A program made the translations under genes and the position numbers. 6,103 bases of DNA, taken from NCBI GenBank assembly GCA_021827255.1, contig JAKAWO010000192.1, positions 1 through 6,103 of the forward strand. The letters are read 5' to 3'. The notes under the pieces were generated by a model that worked only from the letters and a program-made list of their open reading frames with translations, ran no database searches and was not told where the DNA came from. The stretch's first letter is position 1; each line of letters starts with the position of its first letter. Shown one piece after another: positions 1 to 5,678 of this stretch. Source of the stretch: Acidobacteriota bacterium. Lineage in GTDB: Bacteria > Acidobacteriota > Terriglobia > UBA7540.

Positions 1-273
1 GATGTGGCTCGCCAGGCGGATCGCTCCCGTCAGATACCTCCCCGCCGGGATCCAAACCGTTCCGCCGCCCGCTGAAGCGCAGGCGGCGATCGCGGCATGG
101 ATGCCCTGGGTGTCCATCTGCTTGCCATCGCCCCGCGCCCCGTAATCCAGCACGCTCCAGACGCTCGGCTCTCGCTGGGAAGCCAGCCGCGCAGCTTGCG
201 TAGGCGCGGCCGCAACCAAACCCGCCGCCGCGGAGCCCAGCAAGAATTCACGCCTTATTGTTTTGATGGACAT
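1..273 (-). CDS. Glycoside hydrolase family 28 / polygalacturonase-like protein, N-terminal part (truncated by window edge)
   Basis: Reading the minus strand from the ATG at 273-271 gives 91 open codons that run off the left edge. Residues 1-30 form a twin-arginine signal: basic start, Arg-Arg-Glu-Phe-Leu-Leu at 7-12, then an Ala/Gly/Leu-rich stretch to about residue 24, with possible cleavage near TQA-A. Residues 41-91 match the opening of the right-handed beta-helix in GH28 enzymes: YGARGDG at 44-50, a DTQGI helix start, then AGGGTVWIPAGRYLTGAI at 68-85. GH28 enzymes hydrolyse galacturonans and related pectic polymers. The catalytic aspartates lie further on and cannot be checked here, so the substrate is unknown. 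Another beta-helix family of the pectate lyase superfold is possible. The gene is transcribed away from the rimP operon and is probably functionally unrelated. A start at 273 is supported by a Shine-Dalgarno sequence just upstream. Confidence 0.85.
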   Translation of the reverse strand, partial: MSIKTIRREFLLGSAAAGLVAAAPTQAARLASQREPSVWSVLDYGARGDGKQMDTQGIHAAIAACASAGGGTVWIPAGRYLTGAIRLASHI

Positions 274-276
274 CAA

Positions 277-285
277 CCCTCCCTT
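277..285 (-). promoter_or_regulatory. Shine-Dalgarno sequence of the GH28-like gene
   Basis: Read on the minus strand this is AAGGGAGGG, followed by TTG and the ATG at 273. The purine-rich match lies 3-7 nt before the start codon. It supports the start that keeps the complete Tat signal peptide. Confidence 0.55.
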
Positions 286-499
286 GGCCGGGCCATGGTC
301 AATTTCCTGGTTCGAGCCCGGAAGGTGCGCCAGCACCCCAAACGTTTCGCATCAGCGCGCCCGCGCGGTAAGCCCCTTAGTGCTCATCCGGCGCCCGAGC
401 GGCCGCACGGGTAAGCTAATCGAATGGCCTCTGAAACGTCAACAGGCAGAAGGGGCCAAAAAGCAGCGAGCGGGGAATCCTCAGGCGGCAGGCCAAAAC

Positions 500-510
500 G
501 GAAAATTTCC
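500..510. repeat. Short inverted repeat upstream of the operon -35 box
   Basis: GGAAA (500-504) and TTTCC (506-510) form an inverted repeat around a single A. It overlaps the A/T-rich stretch at about -60 to -50 relative to the predicted start. It could be a protein-binding site or just part of an UP-like element. Arms this short can occur by chance. Confidence 0.3.
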
Positions 511-525
511 TAATACGCTGTTTGC

Positions 526-554
526 TTGCAATAGCCATGCCAGAGGGCTATACT
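526..554 (+). promoter_or_regulatory. Sigma70-type promoter of the rimP-nusA-infB operon
   Basis: A -35 box TTGCAA (526-531; 4 of 6 consensus) and a -10 box TATACT (549-554; 5 of 6) are separated by exactly 17 nt. Just before the -35 box, GAAAATTTCCTAATA (501-515) is A/T-rich in an otherwise G+C-rich region, placed where an UP element would sit. Transcription should begin near 561-563, giving an rimP leader of about 108 nt. No transcript data are available, so the start point is inferred from spacing. Confidence 0.7.
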
Positions 555-574
555 TTCTTTTGGCGACGCATCCG

Positions 575-596
575 GTGGGCGAAAGCCCACTTTTTT
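575..596 (+). terminator. Intrinsic terminator in the rimP leader (attenuator candidate)
   Basis: GTGGGC (575-580), a GAAA tetraloop (581-584) and GCCCAC (585-590) form a perfect 6-bp stem, extendable by one G-U pair. It is followed at once by TTTTTT (591-596) and GTTG. This is a textbook rho-independent terminator on the plus strand. The only gene upstream is divergent, so the terminator does not end an upstream plus-strand gene. It sits about 20 nt after the -10 box and 73 nt before the rimP ATG, so it should act on operon transcription as an attenuator. Terminators in rimP-operon leaders are known in other bacteria, and in B. subtilis NusA stimulates termination at its operon leader. NusA control here is inference. 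Confidence 0.85.
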
Positions 597-607
597 GTTG
601 ACGCTGG

Positions 608-621
608 CTCCGCCGGCGGAG
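608..621 (+). repeat. Perfect GC-rich palindrome in the rimP leader
   Basis: CTCCGCCGGCGGAG is a 14-nt perfect palindrome 11 nt after the terminator T-tract. In RNA it can fold as a 5-bp hairpin (CUCCG/CGGAG, loop CCGG). No T-tract follows, so it is not a second terminator. It may structure the 5' UTR of readthrough transcripts. Confidence 0.4.
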
Positions 622-669
622 GAGTCCGGATTCCGCTGGGATCGTTACAGGGGTGATGCCGGGGGCGGA

Positions 670-1128
670 ATGGCGGTCGAGACCGACAAGATTCAGGCGA
701 TTGCCGAAAGAGTGGCTGCCTCCGAAGGCATGACGGTGATTGGCGTTGAAGTCAAAGGAGGGCCGTCGAATCCCTTGCTGAGAATTACCATTGACAAACC
801 TGGAGGAGTCTCCCACGGGGATTGCCAGTTGGTGAGCGAGCAAGTGAGCGCCATTTTGGATGTGGAAGACCCATTTCCGGGGAGCTATCTGTTGGAGGTT
901 TCCTCGCCGGGGCTGGAGCGCAAGCTGACGAAGGCGGCCGAATACGCCCACTTTGCCGGCCGGCGGGCGCGATTGGTTCTGCGTGAGCCCGCCGAGGGGC
1001 AGAAAGTGTTTGAGGGCACGCTCGCAGGTTTGGAAGCCGGGCGGGTGCGTCTAAGCCTAGACAGCGGCAGCATGGCGGAGTTCGAGCTTTCGAATATTTC
1101 CAAAGCGCGGCTGGTGGCGAAACTCTAG
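670..1128 (+). CDS. rimP: Ribosome maturation factor RimP
   Basis: RimP binds free 30S subunits and is needed for their maturation. The 152-residue product fits the family (about 150-170 aa). The N-terminal alpha/beta domain spans about 5-86 and contains the family hallmark LEVSSPGLER at 75-84, preceded by the typical FPGSY segment. The C-terminal SH3-like domain (about 87-152) starts with the HFAGRRARL stretch and ends at ISKARLVAKL. I chose the ATG at 670 because it gives the usual length and N-terminus (helix from DKIQAIAERV). The open frame extends upstream to a TTG at 595, but that lies inside the terminator T-tract and would add an unrelated 25 residues. The ribosome-binding site is weak: a GGGGG run at 661-665. 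It is the first gene of the operon, with nusA 141 nt downstream. Confidence 0.95.
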   Translation: MAVETDKIQAIAERVAASEGMTVIGVEVKGGPSNPLLRITIDKPGGVSHGDCQLVSEQVSAILDVEDPFPGSYLLEVSSPGLERKLTKAAEYAHFAGRRARLVLREPAEGQKVFEGTLAGLEAGRVRLSLDSGSMAEFELSNISKARLVAKL

Positions 1129-1191
1129 GCTAGCCCACGAAAAGCGGCCGGCGAATTCTGACGGCTTGGGGCGGGTCCAACAGGAAGCGAA

Positions 1192-1209
1192 GCGCGTGGG
1201 ATTCCGCGC
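1192..1209 (+). other. Possible stem-loop in the rimP-nusA gap
   Basis: GCGCG (1192-1196) pairs with CGCGC (1205-1209) around an 8-nt loop. No T-tract follows, so it is not a terminator. The surrounding gap (1129-1269) has no supported gene and I saw no good promoter in it. A 5-bp GC stem in G+C-rich DNA may be chance. Confidence 0.25.
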
Positions 1210-1254
1210 CTCAAGGAGAGCCACGATTTCCAGCGCGAGGGCTTGCTGGCGGAT

Positions 1255-1260
1255 GGAGGT
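1255..1260 (+). promoter_or_regulatory. Shine-Dalgarno sequence fixing the nusA GTG start
   Basis: GGAGGT lies 9 nt before the GTG at 1270. An in-frame TAG at 1261-1263 stands between it and the GTG, so translation cannot begin further upstream. This settles the non-ATG start. Confidence 0.8.
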
Positions 1261-1269
1261 TAGATCAGC

Positions 1270-2685
1270 GTGACCACGAGTCTCCTTTACCAGACGATTG
1301 ATCAGTTGAGCCGCGAGAAGGGCATTGATCCGCAGATTATCATTGCGGCGGTTGAGGACGCCATGCTGGTGGCGACCCGGAAATACTATAAGACCGCCGA
1401 GGATCTAGAATCGCACTTCAACAAGGAAACCGGGACGGTGGAAGTGTTCGCAGTGAAGAAAGTGGTGGAAGAAGTGGCAGACTCGGACCACGAGATTGCG
1501 GTCGAAGCGGCGCAGAAGCTGGATCCCGAGGCCGCCCTCGAGGGTCTGGTGAAGATTCCAAAGTCCACTTTGCCGCTGGGGCGGATTGCCGCTCAGACGG
1601 CCAAACAAGTGATTTTCCAGAAAGTGCGGGAGGCCGAGCGGGACACCATTTACGCGGAGTACAGCCAGCGCATCGGCGAGCTGGTGAACTGCACGGTCAA
1701 GAGGATGGAAGGCCCCGACGTGATTCTGGACCTGGGCCGGACGGAAGCGCGGATGCCGCGCCGGGAGCAGTCGCGGCTGGAGACGTACCAAATCGGGGAT
1801 CGGGTGCGCGCAGTCATCACGATGGTGGATCGAGCGGCGCGAGGACCCCAGGTTATCGTTTCGCGCGCGGATGCGATGCTGGTCCAGCGGCTGTTTGAGA
1901 TGGAAGTGCCGGAGATTTACGACGGCACGGTGGTGATCAAAGTGATTGCGCGCGAGGCGGGCGAGCGAACGAAGGTGGCGGTTTATTCCCGCGATCCGGA
2001 CGTGGATTGCGTGGGCGCGTGCGTAGGAATGAAGGGGATGCGAGTGCAATCCATCATCCGCGAGCTGAAGGGGGAAAAAATTGACATCATCGAGTACAAC
2101 GAGGACCCAGTGGTCTTTGCCGCCAACGCGCTGAGCCCGGCCAAAATCAATCATGTCTCGATTGTGGACGCTGAGCAGAAACACCTGGAAGTGATCGTCG
2201 AGGATTCTCAACTCTCCTTGGCGATCGGGAAAAAGGGGCAGAACGTGCGCTTGGCCGCCAAGCTGCTCGGGTGGCAGGTGGACATCAAGAGCGAAGAGGA
2301 GAAGCGGCAGGAGATTGAGTCGCAGATGGCGGCGATGGCGCTGCGCGGCGCGCCCATTGTCGAACTTAAAGGGCTGGGTGACAAGACACTCGAGAAGCTT
2401 CGCCATCACGGCATCGAGACGGTGGAACAGCTCGCGCAAATGACGCCCGAAGAGCTGACCCAGATTCAAGGCATCGGCGAGAAAACCGTGGAGCGCATCC
2501 GAAACGTTGTGACAGAGTACTTTGAACAGGGGCGCAGCGCGTTGGAGGCGGAGGAAGCAGCCGGTCCGGCCGGGCCCGAGGCGGAGGCAGAAACCGAGGT
2601 TGCGGCGGCGCCGGGCGAGGCCCCGGCGGAAACCGCAGCGGTCGCGCCGGAGAGCGACAAAAAGGACCCACCAGCGGACGAGTAG
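1270..2685 (+). CDS. nusA: Transcription termination/antitermination factor NusA
   Basis: NusA binds RNA polymerase and nascent RNA, enhances pausing and intrinsic termination, and joins antitermination complexes. The 471-residue product has the family architecture. The N-terminal polymerase-binding domain covers about 1-132 and includes the typical opening LYQTIDQLSREKGI. An S1 domain covers about 137-200. KH1 has its GxxG loop as GMKG at 253-256, and KH2 as GKKG at 320-323, followed by NVRLAAKLLGW. One C-terminal helix-hairpin-helix unit follows (about 364-420), with paired motifs LKGLGDKTLEKL and IQGIGEKTVERI. E. coli NusA (495 aa) has two such acidic-repeat domains. The last 50 residues are an Ala/Glu/Pro-rich acidic tail that is probably disordered. 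The GTG start is fixed by an upstream in-frame stop and a GGAGGT site. The product may regulate its own operon at the leader terminator; this is inferred from other bacteria. Confidence 0.97.
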   Translation: MTTSLLYQTIDQLSREKGIDPQIIIAAVEDAMLVATRKYYKTAEDLESHFNKETGTVEVFAVKKVVEEVADSDHEIAVEAAQKLDPEAALEGLVKIPKSTLPLGRIAAQTAKQVIFQKVREAERDTIYAEYSQRIGELVNCTVKRMEGPDVILDLGRTEARMPRREQSRLETYQIGDRVRAVITMVDRAARGPQVIVSRADAMLVQRLFEMEVPEIYDGTVVIKVIAREAGERTKVAVYSRDPDVDCVGACVGMKGMRVQSIIRELKGEKIDIIEYNEDPVVFAANALSPAKINHVSIVDAEQKHLEVIVEDSQLSLAIGKKGQNVRLAAKLLGWQVDIKSEEEKRQEIESQMAAMALRGAPIVELKGLGDKTLEKLRHHGIETVEQLAQMTPEELTQIQGIGEKTVERIRNVVTEYFEQGRSALEAEEAAGPAGPEAEAETEVAAAPGEAPAETAAVAPESDKKDPPADE

Positions 2686-2693
2686 AGTGCATC

Positions 2694-2709
2694 CGCCAGG
2701 CGGCTGGCG
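2694..2709 (+). other. Stem-loop 1 in the nusA-infB gap
   Basis: CGCCAG (2694-2699) and CTGGCG (2704-2709) form a perfect 6-bp stem with a GCGG loop, 8 nt after the nusA stop codon. There is no following T-tract, so it is not an intrinsic terminator, and transcription should continue into infB. It may mark an RNA processing or stability site, or affect infB translation. Confidence 0.45.
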
Positions 2710-2710
2710 A

Positions 2711-2733
2711 CTGCCCTGTGGACGACGGGGCAG
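2711..2733 (+). other. Stem-loop 2 in the nusA-infB gap
   Basis: CTGCCC (2711-2716) pairs perfectly with GGGCAG (2728-2733), with an 11-nt loop (9 nt if a U-G pair closes). It begins one base after stem-loop 1 ends and finishes 10 nt before the AAGGGG ribosome-binding site of infB at 2744-2749. The infB site itself stays unpaired in this fold. Confidence 0.4.
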
Positions 2734-2753
2734 ATGAAGAGAAAAGGGGTTGA

Positions 2754-5345
2754 ATGGGCAGCATCCGAATCAATGAGCTGTCGCGCGAGCTCGAGGTCAA
2801 GAGCCGAGCGGTCCTCGACTACCTTCGTGAGATTGGCGCCGGGGATAAGAAATCGCACTCGAGCTCGGTCGAAGAAGACGTCGCGGAAAAGGTTCGCGCC
2901 CACTTCCGCGCTGAGGCAGAGACGCCGCAAACGCCTGTCGCCGCCGAAGCCGAACCCGCTCAGGCGATTCCGAAACCGAAATCCGAGCCTCAACCCGCGG
3001 TGGCGAAAGCGCAAGAAGAAGCGAAGCCCAGCGTTCCGGCAATGACCCGCTCAATTGCCGAAATCACGGCAGCGGTGCGCAAGAGTGTTGCTCCACCGCG
3101 GCCGGCGGCCGAGAAGCCTGTGGCAGGCGTTGCTGCCGGCGTCCATCCGGCGTCAGGTCCGGCTGTGACTCCGGCCGTTCGCACGGCGGTCGGGGGCGCG
3201 CGGCCTTCCCCCGCTGCGGGCAGTGCCGCAGTTCATCCGGCCGCAGCTCGGACGGAAACGACGGGCGCAAAACCGGCCGCGGCTGGGGGCGGCGTTGTCG
3301 CGGCGAAGGTTGCCGAAACGGCGCTACCCGCAGCGAAGCGGCCGCTGGTCGAGTTGCCTCCTTCCAAGCAACCTATCTACCCGGCGGCGGGACTGCCCAG
3401 GGCATTGCCGGTTCGAACTCATCCCGTGCGCCGGCCGGGTGAGCCACGCCCGATGCATCCGACCGCTTCGCGCTCGGCGGGGAGCGCGGCGGGAGCGCCT
3501 GCCCGGAGCGGCCCGTTGCGGCAGGCCCCGACGCCCCGCCCCGTGGCGCCTCCGCCCCGTCCGCTCACCCTGGACGAGATCCCGGTCACGCGCAAAATTG
3601 TCATCAGCGAGGGGATCAGCGTTAAAGAGCTATCGGAGAAGCTGGAGGCGCGAGCCAAGGAGGTTCTGAAAAGGCTTCTCGACAAGGGAATCTTCGCCAC
3701 CATCAATCAAACGCTCGACAGCCAGACCGCCTCCGAGGTAGCGCGGCTGATGGGCGCGGAGACGGAGGTCATCACCTACGAGGAAGAAGTGCTGCAGGAG
3801 GTCGAGGAGAGCGACAAAGCCGAGGACTTGCAGGCGCGCGCGCCGGTGGTGACGGTGATGGGCCATGTGGATCACGGCAAGACTTCCTTGCTGGATGCCA
3901 TCCGCGAGACGCGGGTGGCGGCGGGTGAAGCCGGCGGCATCACCCAGCACATCGGCGCCTATGAAGTGGAAGCGCAAGGCCGCAAGGTGGTTCTTCTCGA
4001 CACTCCCGGCCATGAGGCCTTCACCTTAATGCGCGCCCGCGGCGCCAAGGTGACCGATGTGGTGGTGCTGGTGGTGGCGGCGGACGACGGCGTGATGCCG
4101 CAGACCCTGGAGGCCATCAATCACGCCCGAGCCGCCAAAGTGCCCATCGTCGTGGCCATCAACAAGATTGACAAGCCGGAGGCTCAGCCGGAGCGCGTCA
4201 AGAAGCAACTCTCCGACTACGGGCTGATGCCTGAAACGTGGGGCGGCGATACGGTGACGGTGGAAGTGTCCGCCAAGCAGAAGCAGAATCTCGAGCTGCT
4301 GCTGGAGATGATCCTGCTCACCGCGGACCTGCAGCAACTGAAGGCTAACCCGCGTCGGCTGGCGACGGGGACGGTGCTCGAAGCGAAGCTCGACCGCGGG
4401 CGCGGCCCGGTGGCCACGGTGCTGATTGGCAACGGAACGGTTCGGGTGGGCGACCCCTTCATTGTGGGAGCGATTTATGGGAAGGTTCGAGCCATGTTCG
4501 ACGACCGCGGCCGGCCGATCCAGCGCGCCGGACCTGCGACCCCGGTGGAAGTGCTGGGCCTCGAGGATGTTCCGCAGGCCGGGGACCGCTTACAGGTGAT
4601 TGAGGACACCATGAAGGCGCGACAGATCGCCTTCCACCGGCAGGCAAAGCTGCGCGAGGCCGCGCTGGCCAAGTCGGCGCGTCTGACCCTGGAGCAATTG
4701 CACGAACAGTTGGCGGCGGGCGAGGTCAAGGAGCTGCCGCTCATCATCAAAGCGGACGTGCAGGGCTCGGTGGAGGTGCTGGCGGATACGCTCAACAAGC
4801 TCAGCCATGAGAAGGTCAAGGTCAAGGTCATTCACGCCGGGGTGGGGGCCATTACGGAGACGGACGTGCTGCTGGCTTCCGCCTCGAACGCGGTCATCGT
4901 GGGCTTCAACGTTCGGGCGGAGCGCAAAGCGGCCGGGCTGGCTCAGCTTGAGAACGTGGATATCCGTCTTCACACCGTCATTTACAACGTGACCGAAGAG
5001 ATCAAGAAGGCGATGAGCGGGCTGCTGGCGGCGGTTTACAAAGAGACGACGCTCGGCCGCGCCGAAGTTCGCGAGACGTTCCGGATTACCAAGGTCGGCA
5101 CCGTCGCCGGCTGCTACGTGCAAGAAGGCAAGATCACCCGCGACTCCAAGCTCCGCCTGCTGCGCGACAACGTGGTGGTGTACGAGGGCAAGGTGAGGTC
5201 CGTGCGGCGGTTCAAGGAGGACGTGAGCGAGGTGACTTCCGGAATGGAGTGCGGCATCACGCTCGAGAATTTTAGCGATATCAAGATCAGCGACGTGCTC
5301 GAAGCGTTTGTGGTGGAGCGGGTGATGGAGCCCGCCGTAGCCTGA
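2754..5345 (+). CDS. infB: Translation initiation factor IF-2
   Basis: IF2 is the GTPase that places fMet-tRNA on the 30S subunit and promotes 50S joining. The 863-residue product is complete. An IF2_N domain (1-52) is followed by a long Ala/Pro-rich linker (about 57-275) and a second IF2_N-like helical domain (about 282-335). The G domain (about 365-535) has all motifs intact: G1 GHVDHGKT 370-377, G2 GGITQHIG 394-401, G3 DTPGH 416-420, G4 NKID 470-473 and G5 SAK 506-508. Domain II follows (about 540-630), then domain III with ADVQGS at 667-672. The C-terminal fMet-tRNA-binding domain (about 765-855) has GMECG at 830-834. The ATG at 2754 has AAGGGG (2744-2749) 4 nt upstream and starts exactly at the IF2_N domain. 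Shorter isoforms from internal starts are known in E. coli; I see no clear evidence for them here. The ylxR and L7Ae-like genes often found between nusA and infB are absent. Confidence 0.98.
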   Translation: MGSIRINELSRELEVKSRAVLDYLREIGAGDKKSHSSSVEEDVAEKVRAHFRAEAETPQTPVAAEAEPAQAIPKPKSEPQPAVAKAQEEAKPSVPAMTRSIAEITAAVRKSVAPPRPAAEKPVAGVAAGVHPASGPAVTPAVRTAVGGARPSPAAGSAAVHPAAARTETTGAKPAAAGGGVVAAKVAETALPAAKRPLVELPPSKQPIYPAAGLPRALPVRTHPVRRPGEPRPMHPTASRSAGSAAGAPARSGPLRQAPTPRPVAPPPRPLTLDEIPVTRKIVISEGISVKELSEKLEARAKEVLKRLLDKGIFATINQTLDSQTASEVARLMGAETEVITYEEEVLQEVEESDKAEDLQARAPVVTVMGHVDHGKTSLLDAIRETRVAAGEAGGITQHIGAYEVEAQGRKVVLLDTPGHEAFTLMRARGAKVTDVVVLVVAADDGVMPQTLEAINHARAAKVPIVVAINKIDKPEAQPERVKKQLSDYGLMPETWGGDTVTVEVSAKQKQNLELLLEMILLTADLQQLKANPRRLATGTVLEAKLDRGRGPVATVLIGNGTVRVGDPFIVGAIYGKVRAMFDDRGRPIQRAGPATPVEVLGLEDVPQAGDRLQVIEDTMKARQIAFHRQAKLREAALAKSARLTLEQLHEQLAAGEVKELPLIIKADVQGSVEVLADTLNKLSHEKVKVKVIHAGVGAITETDVLLASASNAVIVGFNVRAERKAAGLAQLENVDIRLHTVIYNVTEEIKKAMSGLLAAVYKETTLGRAEVRETFRITKVGTVAGCYVQEGKITRDSKLRLLRDNVVVYEGKVRSVRRFKEDVSEVTSGMECGITLENFSDIKISDVLEAFVVERVMEPAVA

Positions 5346-5364
5346 CGGGGCCTGGCGTCACAAG

Positions 5365-5646
5365 ATGCGCGTCGGCGTGCTGAGGCTCGAAATCCGCCTT
5401 CCCTATTGCCATTCGCTCAAGGAGCGGCGGGCGGTGCTGCGAAAGATGCGGGACCGGCTCCGCTCGCGGTTCAACGTCGCCGTGGCCGAGCTGAATCACC
5501 GCGACGTTTGGCAGTCCGCGACGCTGGGCGTGGTTTCGGTGTCGGACAGCCAGCCCGTGCTCGAAGGGCTTCTCCAGGAAGTCTTGCGCGAGTCGGAAAG
5601 AATCCTCGGCGATGACGTTGCCAACTATACGCTCGACTTCTTGTGA
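5365..5646 (+). CDS. ylxP: DUF503 family (YlxP-like) protein
   Basis: This is a small 93-residue protein of the DUF503/YlxP family, which is often encoded between infB and rbfA. Visible family features are a beta-strand opening (MRVGVLRLEIRLP), the HSLKE motif at 16-20 followed by a basic helix (RRAVLRKMRDRLRSRF), the FNVAVAEL strand at 36-43, and W49 before SATLGVVSVS. Its biochemical role is not firmly established; genomic context suggests ribosome assembly or translation. Its ATG lies 19 nt after the infB stop and has no good Shine-Dalgarno sequence, so translation is probably coupled to infB. The stop codon TGA overlaps a GTG that is in frame with rbfA. Confidence 0.9.
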   Translation: MRVGVLRLEIRLPYCHSLKERRAVLRKMRDRLRSRFNVAVAELNHRDVWQSATLGVVSVSDSQPVLEGLLQEVLRESERILGDDVANYTLDFL

Positions 5647-5665
5647 GCTTCTCAGGCCGCAGGAT

Positions 5666-5673
5666 GGGGAAGG
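5666..5673 (+). promoter_or_regulatory. Shine-Dalgarno sequence deciding the rbfA start
   Basis: GGGGAAGG ends 5 nt before the ATG at 5679, ideal spacing. The two earlier in-frame starts, GTG at 5643 and ATG at 5664, lack a comparable site. This favours 5679. Confidence 0.65.
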
Positions 5674-5678
5674 TTCAC

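Larger units (their letters stand above)
274..669. other. Divergent intergenic region between the GH28-like gene and rimP
   Basis: This stretch of about 400 nt has no convincing gene; the short open frames across it have no family resemblance. The part near the GH28 start (274 to about 420) would be its 5' leader. It holds a small perfect hairpin, GGTGC/GCACC with a GCCA loop (324-337). I found no strong minus-strand promoter. The part next to rimP holds the operon promoter (526-554), an A/T-rich stretch before it (502-513), the intrinsic terminator (575-596) and a GC-rich palindrome (608-621). From about 340 to 490 I see nothing I can name. Confidence 0.7.

Noticed and set aside
301..332. 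tRNA-like T-arm (GGTTCGAGCCC) followed by GCCA
   Set aside because: The T stem has a mismatch, and no matching acceptor 5' strand, D-arm or anticodon arm lies upstream; that stretch overlaps the start of the GH28-like gene.
413..442. Minus-strand promoter for the GH28-like gene (TTGACG at 442-437, TAGCTT at 418-413, 18-nt spacer)
   Set aside because: The -35 box is good but the -10 box matches only 3 of 6 consensus positions, so I cannot support it.
598..626. Second promoter with TTGACG at 598-603
   Set aside because: No acceptable -10 box is found 16-18 nt downstream; the sequence there is GC-rich.
595..669. Longer rimP form starting at TTG 595
   Set aside because: The TTG lies in the terminator T-tract with no ribosome-binding site, and the added 25 residues do not resemble RimP. 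ATG 670 gives the normal length.
656..733. 25-codon open frame with ATG at 656 overlapping the rimP start
   Set aside because: The CAGGGG site is only 2 nt from the ATG, the peptide has no regulatory codon pattern, and chance occurrence is likely.
481..951. A 156-codon minus-strand open frame over the leader and rimP
   Set aside because: It runs antisense through the promoter, terminator and rimP and shows no domain or ribosome-binding site of its own.
1405..2469. A 354-codon open frame on the minus strand inside nusA
   Set aside because: It is antisense to a clearly identified nusA, has a His/Leu/Arg-rich composition typical of the complement of G+C-rich coding sequence, and resembles no family.
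2466..3054. Overlapping minus-strand open frames across the nusA-infB junction and IF2 linker
   Set aside because: They are by-products of the G+C-rich, low-complexity coding sequence, rich in Arg/Pro/Ser, with no recognisable domain.
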